From contig OY969772.1 of NCBI GenBank assembly GCA_963702935.1, positions 1,054,001 through 1,118,000 on the forward strand: 64,000 nucleotides of DNA. Direction: 5' to 3'. Source of the DNA: DAOTWA01 sp963702935. Lineage in GTDB: Bacteria; Chloroflexota; Anaerolineae; Anaerolineales; Anaerolineaceae. A program made the translations under genes and the position numbers. Below the pieces are notes generated by a model. It did no database searches and was not told where the DNA came from. It saw nothing but the letters and a program-made list of their open reading frames with translations. Shown in pieces: positions 17,447-24,922 of this stretch; within the stretch, counting starts at the first letter, position 1, and each line of letters starts with the position of its first letter.

Positions 17447-18348
17447 AAGGATCGAATCCCCCCAACCTCCCTTCTCAAGGGGGGCAAATTTCTTCTCCCC
17501 CCTTTGTAAGGGGGGCCGGGGGGGATTCCGCCCCCAAACGCCGCGACATACTGGAGCACACCCTGCACAGCATCAGCGAGACGCTGGAGCGGGCGCTCTT
17601 TGCCGAGGAGATCAGCAGCCGCCCCGGATTCTTCCAGTCCCTGGACCCCCGGGTGAAGATCGTGGCGGTGCTGGCGCTGCTGATCGGGGTGAGCCTGTCG
17701 CGCAGCCTGGCGGTGATCGCGGCCCTCTACGGTCTGGCGCTGCTGCTGGCCTGGCGCTCGGCCATCCCGGCCGGCTTTTTCGTCAAACGCGTGTGGCTGG
17801 CCCTGCCGTTCTTCACCGGCGTGCTCGCCCTGCCGGCTCTGTTCATCACCCCCGGGCAGGCGCTGCTGCGCCTGCCGCTGGGCCTGGCCGTCACCCAGAC
17901 CGGACTGACCAGCGCGCTCTTCCTGCTGCTGCGCGTCAGCACTTCGCTTTCCCTGACGCTGCTGCTGGTGCTCACCACCCCCTGGAACGCCGTGCTGAGC
18001 GCCTTGAGCGTGCTGCGCGTGCCGGACGTGTTCGTGCTCATCCTGGGCATGACCTACCGCTACATCTACCTGCTGCTGCACACCGCCAACGACATGTTCC
18101 TGTCGCGCAAGAGCCGGGCGGTCGGGCGCCTGAGCGGCGCCGAAAACCGGCGCATGTTGGCGGCTATCAGCGCCACCCTGCTGGGCAAATCGCTCGACCT
18201 GAGCAGCGAGGTGTACCTGGCCATGCAATCGCGCGGCTTTCGCGGCTCGATCGTCACCCTCAAGCCCTTCCGCCTGACCGCCCGCGACGGGCTGTGGCTG
18301 AGCGTCTTCCTGGCGATCACGCTGTTAGCAATTTTCTTTGGACGATGA
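17443..18348 (+). CDS. cbiQ: CbiQ-type energy-coupling transmembrane protein, 301 aa
   Basis: T component of the ECF transporter, linking ATPase and CbiM. The conserved body starts at DILEHTLHSISETLERALFAEE and continues with about five TM helices; the coupling-helix motifs appear as SRKSRAVGRLSG and AMQSRGFRG. The GTG start overlaps the cbiM stop (GTGA). The first about 30 residues (SNPPNLPSQGGQISSPPF...) are encoded by a C/G-run palindromic repeat (17453-17527) inserted in frame, and are not part of the family fold. An internal start after the repeat cannot be excluded. Confidence 0.88.
   Translation: MKGSNPPNLPSQGGQISSPPFVRGAGGDSAPKRRDILEHTLHSISETLERALFAEEISSRPGFFQSLDPRVKIVAVLALLIGVSLSRSLAVIAALYGLALLLAWRSAIPAGFFVKRVWLALPFFTGVLALPALFITPGQALLRLPLGLAVTQTGLTSALFLLLRVSTSLSLTLLLVLTTPWNAVLSALSVLRVPDVFVLILGMTYRYIYLLLHTANDMFLSRKSRAVGRLSGAENRRMLAAISATLLGKSLDLSSEVYLAMQSRGFRGSIVTLKPFRLTARDGLWLSVFLAITLLAIFFGR
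17453..17527. repeat. Palindromic C-run/G-run repeat inside the start of cbiQ
   Basis: AATCCCCCC at the left end pairs with GGGGGGGATT at the right end, and inside CCTTCTCAAGGGGGG and CCCCCCTTTGTAAGGGGGG are further hairpins. This is the kind of intergenic palindrome dispersed in many bacterial genomes; here it lies after the cbiQ start codon and is translated in frame. Confidence 0.7.
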
Positions 18349-18360
18349 AAAAAAGACCCC

Positions 18361-18636
18361 ACCACGGAGGCACGGAGATCACAGAGAAGGGCTTATAAAT
18401 AAAAACTCTGTGCCCTCTGTGTCTTTGTGGTGAGATGATTTACTGACGGAAAATCAAGAACACCTCACCACAAAGGCACAAAGATCACAGAGAAGGGCTT
18501 ATAAATAAAAACTCTGTGCCCTCTGTGTCTTTGTGGTGAGATGATTTGCTGACGGAAAATCAAGAACACCTCACCACGGAGGCACAAAGATCACAGAGAA
18601 GGACCTATAAATAAAAACTTTGTGTCCTCTGTGTCT
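18361..18636. repeat. Three tandem copies of a 106-bp hairpin repeat, third copy interrupted
   Basis: Copies start at 18361, 18467 and 18573 (period 106). Each holds ACCAC(G/A)(G/A)AGGCAC and, after an AT-rich centre ATAAATAAAAACT, the mirror CTCTGTGTC(T)TTGTGGTG, so each folds into a long stem. The third copy stops at 18636 where the IS110-type element begins and resumes at about 19806 with CTGTGGTGAAATCATTTC. The array lies between cbiQ and cbiO. Confidence 0.85.
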
Positions 18637-18668
18637 AGTATATTCAAAGAGCGGCAGTAAAATGGTGA

Positions 18669-18736
18669 AGGGCACGGCAGTCCGCTCACGCGTCTTGGTC
18701 CGTGTAGACCGTCACAGAGCATGGTCGTCGTGCCCT
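18669..18736 (+). ncRNA. Candidate bridge (guide) RNA region of the IS110 element
   Basis: In the non-coding left end, AGGGCACG (18669-18676) pairs with CGTGCCCT (18729-18736) to close a 68-base domain, inside which GGTC-CGTGTA-GACC (18697-18710) forms a small hairpin. Known IS110 elements of this layout transcribe a structured RNA from the left end whose loops pair with target and donor DNA. The assignment rests on position and fold only; the guide segments were not resolved. Confidence 0.4.
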
Positions 18737-18827
18737 AAGCCAAATGAACCCGAACAGTTGCGTGGGCTTTGAGCCCGTATCCAAGCTAGAACGGGTCCCT
18801 TTGATTATACAGCTAGCGAGGTGTGAA

Positions 18828-19781
18828 ATGCTTGAGAATCGATCTGCTGTGTACGTGGGTGTGGATGTGTCCAAGACCCAGCTCGACGTGGCGATGGGCC
18901 AAGACGGTGAATATTGGCAGGCAGGCAATGATGCAGCCGGCATCGGGCGTACGCTCCAACGCTTGCAAGCCCTCCAGCCGGCTTTGATCATCGTTGAATC
19001 CACCGGTGGGCTGGAGACAGCTCTCATCACGGAGCTCTTTGCGGCCGGGTTGCCGTTTGCCCTGGTGCATCCGGCACGGGTGCGGGATTTTGCCCGTTCG
19101 ATTGGTTTATTAGCCAAGACCGATAAGTTGGATGCCCGCCTGTTGGCCCGCTTCGGCGAAGCCGTCAAACCGCCCGCTTCCCAGCTACCTGGAGAGGCAG
19201 AGCAGGAGTTAAATGCCTGGATGGTGCGTCGCCGGCAATTACTCGACATGCTGGTGGACGAGAAGAACCACCTGGCCAGCACCTGCTTGTCGCTGCGCCC
19301 CAAAGTCGAAGAACATCTCACCTGGTTGGAAAAAGAAGTGGCCGATCTGGACCGGCAAATCGAGGACCAAATCCACCAAATTCCCCACTTCCAAGAGAAG
19401 GAAGCCCTCTTGCGCAGCGCTAAGGGGGTCGGCCCGGTGTTGTGCGCCAAGCTGCTCTCCGGCCTCCCTGAACTGGGACAGCTAGACCGCAAGAAGATCG
19501 CTGCTTTGGTCGGAGTGGCGCCTTTCAATGATGACAGCGGCCGGCGACGTGGAAAACGAAGGATCAAGGGCGGACGAGCAGATGTGAGAAAAGTGCTGTA
19601 CATGGCCACCCTGGCTGCCACGCGTTCCAATGTGCTCATCAAACCCTTTTATCAACGCTTATTGCAGCAAGGCAAGCTCAAAAAGGTGGCTTTGGTGGCG
19701 TGTATGCGCAAATTCCTGACCATCCTGAACGCCATGATCCGGGATCAGCAGCCTTTCAATCCGGCTTTTGTGCCGGCATAA
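18828..19781 (+). CDS. IS110-family DEDD recombinase (transposase), 317 aa
   Basis: N-terminal RuvC-like DEDD domain with VYVGVDVSKTQLDVA (first Asp), IIVESTGGLE (Glu) and KTDKLDARLLARF (Asp pair), and a C-terminal transposase-20 domain with LRSAKGVGPVLCAKLLSGLPELG and GVAPFNDDSGRRRGKRRIKGG, which contains the catalytic serine region of IS110 recombinases. I chose the ATG at 18828 (GAGGTG before it) rather than the in-frame ATG at 18744, since the family starts just before the VGVDVSK strand and the upstream part belongs to the RNA-coding left end. The gene looks intact. Confidence 0.9.
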   Translation: MLENRSAVYVGVDVSKTQLDVAMGQDGEYWQAGNDAAGIGRTLQRLQALQPALIIVESTGGLETALITELFAAGLPFALVHPARVRDFARSIGLLAKTDKLDARLLARFGEAVKPPASQLPGEAEQELNAWMVRRRQLLDMLVDEKNHLASTCLSLRPKVEEHLTWLEKEVADLDRQIEDQIHQIPHFQEKEALLRSAKGVGPVLCAKLLSGLPELGQLDRKKIAALVGVAPFNDDSGRRRGKRRIKGGRADVRKVLYMATLAATRSNVLIKPFYQRLLQQGKLKKVALVACMRKFLTILNAMIRDQQPFNPAFVPA

Positions 19782-19845
19782 CCCTTGACAATAGACACAG
19801 TTGCTCTGTGGTGAAATCATTTCAGTTACAGTTGGAAGCCGGATG

Positions 19846-20658
19846 ATGAGTGAAGAATCGACCATTTTTGAAGTCCAGGGGGTTTCCTACGTCTACGACG
19901 GCCAGCAAACCGCCCTGGACGACGTTCACCTGACCGTGCGCGAGGGGGAATGCATCGCGGTGCTGGGGGCCAACGGCTGCGGCAAGAGCACCCTGCTGAA
20001 GCTGCTGGACGGGCTGTACTTCCCCTCCCAGGGCAGCATCACCGCTTGGGGCCGCCCGCTCAGCGAGGAGACGCTGCGCGACGACGCCTTCAATTTCGCC
20101 TTCCGCCGCCGGGTGGGACTGGTGTTCCAGGATTCGGACGTGCAGTTGTTCTCGCCCTCCGTGCTGGACGAGGTGGCCTTCGCCCCCTTGCAGCTCGGCC
20201 TGCCGCGCGAGGAGGTGGAGCAACGTGTGGAAGAGGCCCTGCGGGCGCTGCGCATCGAGAAGCTGCGCGACCGCGCTCCCCACCGCCTGTCGGGCGGCGA
20301 GAAGCGCCGCGTGGCGCTGGCCTCCCTGCTCAGCCTGCGCCCGCAGGTGTGGCTGCTGGACGAGCCTACCACCGGCCTGGATCCGCGCAGCCAATCCTGG
20401 CTGATCGATTTCATCCTGGCGCAACGGGAGGAGGGCAAGACGCTCGTGACCGCCACGCACGACCTGAACGTGGCCGAGCAGGTCGCCAGCACGGTCTACG
20501 TCTTCGACGAAGACCACCACATCGCCGCCTCGGGGCCGCCGGAAGACATCCTGGGCGACCACGACCTGCTGCACCGCTGCAACCTGGCCCACTACCACAT
20601 GGGGCCGGCCAAAGAGCATTCCCTGGAAAAAGGCGTCTCTCGGGCGGGGGAATTATAG
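19846..20658 (+). CDS. cbiO: CbiO-type ATPase of the cobalt/nickel ECF transporter, about 270 aa
   Basis: ABC ATPase with Walker A GANGCGKST (residues 41-49), Q-loop VFQDSDVQLFSPSV, signature LSGGEKRR, Walker B VWLLDEPTTG and switch ATHDL. The QDSDVQLF form is characteristic of ECF-type ATPases. It would act with CbiM and CbiQ encoded upstream. It is now 1.5 kb from cbiQ because an IS110 element and the repeat array lie between them, so it may have lost its operon promoter. Two ATGs (19843 and 19846) are possible; 19846 is spaced better from GGAAG. The end overlaps the convergent aminotransferase gene by 6 bp. Confidence 0.92.
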   Translation: MSEESTIFEVQGVSYVYDGQQTALDDVHLTVREGECIAVLGANGCGKSTLLKLLDGLYFPSQGSITAWGRPLSEETLRDDAFNFAFRRRVGLVFQDSDVQLFSPSVLDEVAFAPLQLGLPREEVEQRVEEALRALRIEKLRDRAPHRLSGGEKRRVALASLLSLRPQVWLLDEPTTGLDPRSQSWLIDFILAQREEGKTLVTATHDLNVAEQVASTVYVFDEDHHIAASGPPEDILGDHDLLHRCNLAHYHMGPAKEHSLEKGVSRAGEL

Positions 20659-21771
20659 GCGCTGCAAAAAGCGCTCCACCCGCTCCAACGCCTCGGCGAA
20701 GTTCGTGCGCCCCAGGCCTATCCGGAAGTGCCCGCCGGGAAAGTCGAACATAGAGCCGGGCACGACCATCACCCCCTCCTGCTCCACCAGCCCCTGGCAA
20801 AATTCTTCCAGGGGAAGCTGCCCTTTCCACCGCGGGAAAGCTACCGAGCCGGCCCGCGGCGGGTACCAGGTGAGCTGCTCGGTATGCCGCGCGCAGAACG
20901 CCTCGGCGCTGTGCAGGTTGCCCCGGATGATCTCCAGGTTGCGCGCCAGGATCGTCTCGCGGGCGCGCAGCCCGATCAGGGCCAGCACCTCGCTAGGGGC
21001 GCTGTTGCAGATGGTGGTGTAATCCCGGAAGGTCTGGAAGCGCTCGATCAGGCCGGGGTCGCGCGCCGCCAGCCAGCCGATGCGCAGCCCCGGCAGGGCC
21101 AGGGCCTTGGACATGCCCGCCAGCGACACGCCGCGCTCGTACAGGTCGCACACGGCCGGCAGGCGTTGCTCCGGGCGGTATTCCAGGCCGCGGTACATCT
21201 CGTCCGAGAAGACGTACAGGCCGTGGCGGCGGGCCAGCTCCAGGATGGCCATCAGCTTGTCCCGCGTGGGCAGGAAGCCGGTCGGGTTGTGGGGGAAGTT
21301 CAGCACCAGCAGGCGGGTGCGCTCGCTCAGGCTGCCCTCCAGCGCGGCCAGGTCCAGGCGCCAGCTCCCGGCTGCGGGCCGCAGGCTCCAGGGCGTCACC
21401 CGGCAGCCGGCGGCGCGGGCCACCTCGTGCAGGGATTGGTAAGCCGGGTGCAGCGCCACCACCTCGTCTCCCGGCGCCAGCAGGGTTTGCAGGGCGATGA
21501 AGATGCCCTCTTCGGGCGCCAGCACCAGGGTATCCTGCGGGCGGATGAGCTCGTAGAGGCGGGCGATCTCCTCGCGCAGAGCGGGGTGGCCGGGCGATTC
21601 GGTGTACCCCAGGCTCAAGTCTTCCCACAGGGATTTCCCTTGCGCATCGGCCAGCGCCAGCAGCTCGCGCAGGCTCAGGCTTTCGCAATCCGAGGGGGAG
21701 AGCAGGTACGGCGCGGAGAATTCGTAGCGCGCGAAGTAGCGTTCGAGCTTAAAAGGTTGGAAAAGGGGCAT
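20653..21771 (-). CDS. Class I/II PLP-dependent aminotransferase, 372 aa
   Basis: Fold-type I aminotransferase. NFPHNPTGFLP (PLP-contact Asn), YVFSDEMYRGLE (Asp pairing with the pyridine N), GMSKALALPGLRIGWLA (Schiff-base Lys) and the C-terminal FRIGLGR (carboxylate-binding Arg) are in the expected order. The 372-aa length fits small aspartate/aromatic-like subgroups; the amino donor and acceptor are not determinable. It is followed, 12 bp away, by the Dus gene transcribed in the same direction upstream, so a two-gene unit dus-aminotransferase is likely. Confidence 0.87.
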   Translation of the reverse strand: MPLFQPFKLERYFARYEFSAPYLLSPSDCESLSLRELLALADAQGKSLWEDLSLGYTESPGHPALREEIARLYELIRPQDTLVLAPEEGIFIALQTLLAPGDEVVALHPAYQSLHEVARAAGCRVTPWSLRPAAGSWRLDLAALEGSLSERTRLLVLNFPHNPTGFLPTRDKLMAILELARRHGLYVFSDEMYRGLEYRPEQRLPAVCDLYERGVSLAGMSKALALPGLRIGWLAARDPGLIERFQTFRDYTTICNSAPSEVLALIGLRARETILARNLEIIRGNLHSAEAFCARHTEQLTWYPPRAGSVAFPRWKGQLPLEEFCQGLVEQEGVMVVPGSMFDFPGGHFRIGLGRTNFAEALERVERFLQRL

Positions 21772-21783
21772 GGAAGGCTTTCG

Positions 21784-22731
21784 TTAGACGGCCATGGCCT
21801 GATCGACCAGCTCCAGGAACTCGTCCGCCTGGGTGCAGGTCAGCAGGCGGCGGCGCTGCTCGGGGGCCAGGCCGTAAGGGCTGATGTAGCGGTTGGCGTA
21901 CTTGCGGAACAGCACCAGGCCGCGCTCGGGGCCGTAGAAATCCAGGCTGAGCTGCAAGTGGCGCTGCATCACGGCGCGCACCTCGTCGGGCGGCACCTGC
22001 TCACGGTCGCGCCGCGAGAAGATCCACGGGTTGCCGATGGCGGCGCGCGCGATCATCACCCCGTCACAGCCGGTGTGGGCCTGAATGCGCTGGATGTCGG
22101 CCACCGTGCGCACGTCGCCGTTGGCGATGACCGGGACGGAAACGGCCTGCTTGACCTCGGCAATCGCGTCCCAATCCGCCTGGCCGCCGTAAGACTGCTG
22201 CTTGGTGCGCCCGTGCACGGCGATGAGCTGCCCGCCGTTGTCCTCGATGATGTGCGCCACCTCCAGGTAGTTGCGCGTCTGGTCGTCCCAGCCCAGGCGG
22301 ATCTTGCCGGTGACGGGGATGTCCAGGGCGCGCGACAGGCCGCTGAAGATGCGCGCGATCTTTTCGGGCGTCTGCAACAGCCCGGCGCCGGCGCCGCGCC
22401 CGGCCACGGTCCTGGCCGAGCAGCCCATGTTGATGTCGATGATGTCCGGGTCGCGCTCGCGCAGTATCAGCGCGGCGCGGATCAGACGCTCGGCGTCGTT
22501 GTCGAAGAGCTGGTAGACCACCGGGCGCTCGGCCTCCAGATAGCTCACACGCTGCTCCAGGTGGGGGGCGTGATAGACCACGTCCATGGCGTTGATGAAC
22601 TCGGTGTAAGACATGGCCGAGCCCAGCTCGCGCGCCAGGGAGCGGAAGGGCAGGTCGGAGTAGCCGTCCATGGGCGAGAGGATCAGCTCGCCGTAGATGG
22701 GGATGCCGCCGACGCTAAAGTCAGGAAACAT
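21784..22731 (-). CDS. dus: tRNA-dihydrouridine synthase, 315 aa
   Basis: FMN TIM-barrel enzyme reducing uridines in tRNA. LSPMDGYSDLPFRSLARELG at the N-terminus, DIIDINMGCSARTVAGRGAG with the catalytic cysteine, GKIRLGWDD, LIAVHGRTKQQSYGG and PVIANGDVRT/GCDGVMIARAAIGNPWIF are the successive family motifs. Which uridine position is modified is unclear (DusB-like by overall pattern). Starts at the ATG at 22731; 103 bp separate it from the divergent sigma factor gene. Confidence 0.92.
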   Translation of the reverse strand: MFPDFSVGGIPIYGELILSPMDGYSDLPFRSLARELGSAMSYTEFINAMDVVYHAPHLEQRVSYLEAERPVVYQLFDNDAERLIRAALILRERDPDIIDINMGCSARTVAGRGAGAGLLQTPEKIARIFSGLSRALDIPVTGKIRLGWDDQTRNYLEVAHIIEDNGGQLIAVHGRTKQQSYGGQADWDAIAEVKQAVSVPVIANGDVRTVADIQRIQAHTGCDGVMIARAAIGNPWIFSRRDREQVPPDEVRAVMQRHLQLSLDFYGPERGLVLFRKYANRYISPYGLAPEQRRRLLTCTQADEFLELVDQAMAV

Positions 22732-22834
22732 GGCTAAAGTTTATCATATTTGCTGGAGATAAAGCTGTGACTTTTTTACGCTTTTCACGATAATATAGAT
22801 AGAAATCCAACGTCCCGCTGCGGACGAAATCCGT

Positions 22835-23407
22835 ATGCAAATCCAACCCCTCTCCCTCGCCGTTGAAGCCCCCGAAGCCAGCGATGACGCCCTGGCAGCC
22901 GAGGCGCAACGCGATCCGGCCGCCTTTGCCCTGCTCTACCGCCGGTACCTGGCGCGCGTGTATCGCTACCTGTACACGCGCACGGGCAACCCCGCCGACG
23001 CGGAGGACCTCACCTCGCAAGTCTTCCTGGCGGCGCTGGAACGGCTGGAGCGCTACCGCCCGGCCGGACACTTCGCCGCCTGGCTGTTCTCCATCGCGCG
23101 GCGCAAGGCCGCCGACCATTACCGCGCCTCCCGCCCGGAGACGGCCCTCGAGGCCCTCCCGGAACCGGCCGGGATGGGGAACGACCCGTTATCCCAGATG
23201 GTGCAGGAGGAAGACCTGCGCCGCCTGGCCGCCGCGCTGGCCGGGTTGGAAGCGGACGAGCAGGAGCTGCTGCGCCTGCGCTTTGCCGCCGGACTGGACT
23301 TCAAGGAGATCGCCAGGCTGCTGGGACGCAAGACCTCGGCGGTAAAGATGGCTACTTATCGTTTGCTGGAGCGCCTGGAGCGCAGGCTGGAGGCGGAAGA
23401 TGAATGA
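22835..23407 (+). CDS. ECF-type RNA polymerase sigma factor, 190 aa
   Basis: Sigma-70 family, ECF group. Region 2: ALLYRRYLARVYRYLYTRTGNPADAEDLTSQVFLAALERL, with HFAAWLFSIARRKAADHYR binding the -10 element; region 4: LRLRFAAGLDFKEIARLLGRKTSAVKMATYRLLERLE with the helix-turn-helix. The stop overlaps the next gene start by 8 bp, so the two are coupled, the arrangement of a sigma factor with its membrane regulator. No autoregulated promoter could be picked out with confidence. Confidence 0.92.
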   Translation: MQIQPLSLAVEAPEASDDALAAEAQRDPAAFALLYRRYLARVYRYLYTRTGNPADAEDLTSQVFLAALERLERYRPAGHFAAWLFSIARRKAADHYRASRPETALEALPEPAGMGNDPLSQMVQEEDLRRLAAALAGLEADEQELLRLRFAAGLDFKEIARLLGRKTSAVKMATYRLLERLERRLEAEDE

Positions 23408-24911
23408 AGGCGGGGAGAAAGGTTTCCCGGTAGAAAGCAAGCTGGCGCGCCTGTACGGCGCCGCCCAGCCGGGCGCGGCCTTCGCCAATCGCCTGGAGGA
23501 CGAGCTGAACGCCGCTGCCGCGCGCCGGCAAGAAGCCGCGGCGGCCCACCCTGTGTTGAATATCTGGCGTGGCCTGCTGCGCCGCCCGGCTGCCGCCGTC
23601 GCGCTCGGCCTGGCGTTGCTTCTGGCGCTGTTCGTGGGGCTGGTCGGGCCGCAAAAGGTGCTGGCCCAGGTGCAGCGCATGTTCGGCTACCTGCCCGGCT
23701 CCGGCTTCGTGCAATCCGGGGAAGCGCGTTATCTCGAAGCGCCGGTGGAAGTGCGCCAGGGCGCTGCCGTGCTGCGCGTGGAAAAGGTCGTGTCGGACGC
23801 CCAATACCTCCAGTTGACCCTGTGGGCGGGCGGATTCAGCCTGAGCGAGGAGGATGCGCACCGCACCGAGGGAGAGGTTTCTCCTTACCTGCTGCTGCCG
23901 GACGGCCGCCACTGGCTCCCCACCACGACCAGCATCCAAACCACCATTCGTTCGGTGGAACACCCCGGCTCGGAGATTCACGCGACGCTGGACTTCTCTC
24001 CGATTTCGCCGGAGGTCGAGCAGGTCACGCTGGTGCTGCCCAGGCTGCCCGGCCTGCCGCCGGGCGCCGCGCCGGAGAACTGGGAAGCGCCGCTGGAGCT
24101 GAAGCCGCTGGCCGGGGGCGCCAGCCCGACCGGTTCGCCTCTGGTGCAACCTTATCTCCCCAGCCAATCCGCCAGCACGGAGCAGGGCGTGACCGCGCAG
24201 CTCCTGGAAGTGGCCCAGGGCGCGCAAGAAACCGGCCTCAAGGTGCAGTTGACCTGGGAAGACCCCACCTTCACCCGCCTGATGCTGGCCGCGCCGCGCC
24301 TGTCTGACCAGGAGGGGCACGTCTACGCTTTCATCTCTCCGGTGCCCGGCGAGCCTTCGGATCTGGGCGCGCCCGACGACCAGCAGCCGGGCAGCCTGAC
24401 GCGCACGCTGCGCTATGAGTTTTTCGCCCCGGGGGCCAGGCAGGCCACGCTGAGCTTCGACCAGCTCGTGTTCGACGTTTCCAGCCCGGCCGGCTTCACC
24501 TTCGATCCGGGGCCAGATCCCCAGGACGGGCAAACCTGGGATCTGAGCGACCGCCCGGACCTGCGCCTGAACGTGGCGGGCGTGCCCGTGCAGGTATTGA
24601 GCGCGCAGTTGCACAAGCTGCCCAGGGTGATCCCCACGCCTGCCGAGCCGAACGTGATCAACATGGACCAGGACGCCGCCTACGAGCTGAGCTTCCTGGC
24701 GCAGGTCACGCCGGGCGATCAAAGGTCTCTCCAGGGGATGACGCTCAAGATGCAGGACGGCGTCCTGGGCGGCAGCCAGGGATTGCCGGGCAACCAGATG
24801 CGGCTGAGCGTGGGTCTGCGCGACCTGCCGCGCGGCCCGCAGCAGGTGAGCATTTCCGAGGCGTCTCTGGTAGTACACGGAAGCTGGCGGATCACCTGGA
24901 ATTTGCCATGA
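23400..24911 (+). CDS. Membrane-anchored protein partner of the ECF sigma factor (putative anti-sigma), 503 aa
   Basis: A cytoplasmic N-terminal part of about 60 residues, one TM helix (AAAVALGLALLLALFVGLVG, about 63-82) and a large exported beta-rich region without recognised enzyme motif. Overlap with the sigma gene and this topology suggest an anti-sigma factor that releases the sigma factor on an envelope signal. No classical zinc-containing anti-sigma (ZAS) HxxxCxxC motif is present in the N-terminal part, so the assignment rests on context. A DUF4179-like relative is possible. Confidence 0.65.
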   Translation: MNEGGEKGFPVESKLARLYGAAQPGAAFANRLEDELNAAAARRQEAAAAHPVLNIWRGLLRRPAAAVALGLALLLALFVGLVGPQKVLAQVQRMFGYLPGSGFVQSGEARYLEAPVEVRQGAAVLRVEKVVSDAQYLQLTLWAGGFSLSEEDAHRTEGEVSPYLLLPDGRHWLPTTTSIQTTIRSVEHPGSEIHATLDFSPISPEVEQVTLVLPRLPGLPPGAAPENWEAPLELKPLAGGASPTGSPLVQPYLPSQSASTEQGVTAQLLEVAQGAQETGLKVQLTWEDPTFTRLMLAAPRLSDQEGHVYAFISPVPGEPSDLGAPDDQQPGSLTRTLRYEFFAPGARQATLSFDQLVFDVSSPAGFTFDPGPDPQDGQTWDLSDRPDLRLNVAGVPVQVLSAQLHKLPRVIPTPAEPNVINMDQDAAYELSFLAQVTPGDQRSLQGMTLKMQDGVLGGSQGLPGNQMRLSVGLRDLPRGPQQVSISEASLVVHGSWRITWNLP

Positions 24912-24922
24912 GATAAGGGCAT

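Larger units (their letters stand above)
18637..19805 (+). mobile_element. IS110-family insertion sequence inserted in the 106-bp repeat
   Basis: Bounded on both sides by parts of the same host repeat: the left part ends GTGTCT at 18636 and the right part resumes CTGTGGTG at 19806. No inverted terminal repeats or long target duplication are visible, as expected for IS110. A CT dinucleotide stands at both junctions and may be the shared core. About 190 bp of non-coding DNA precede the recombinase gene. Confidence 0.75.
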
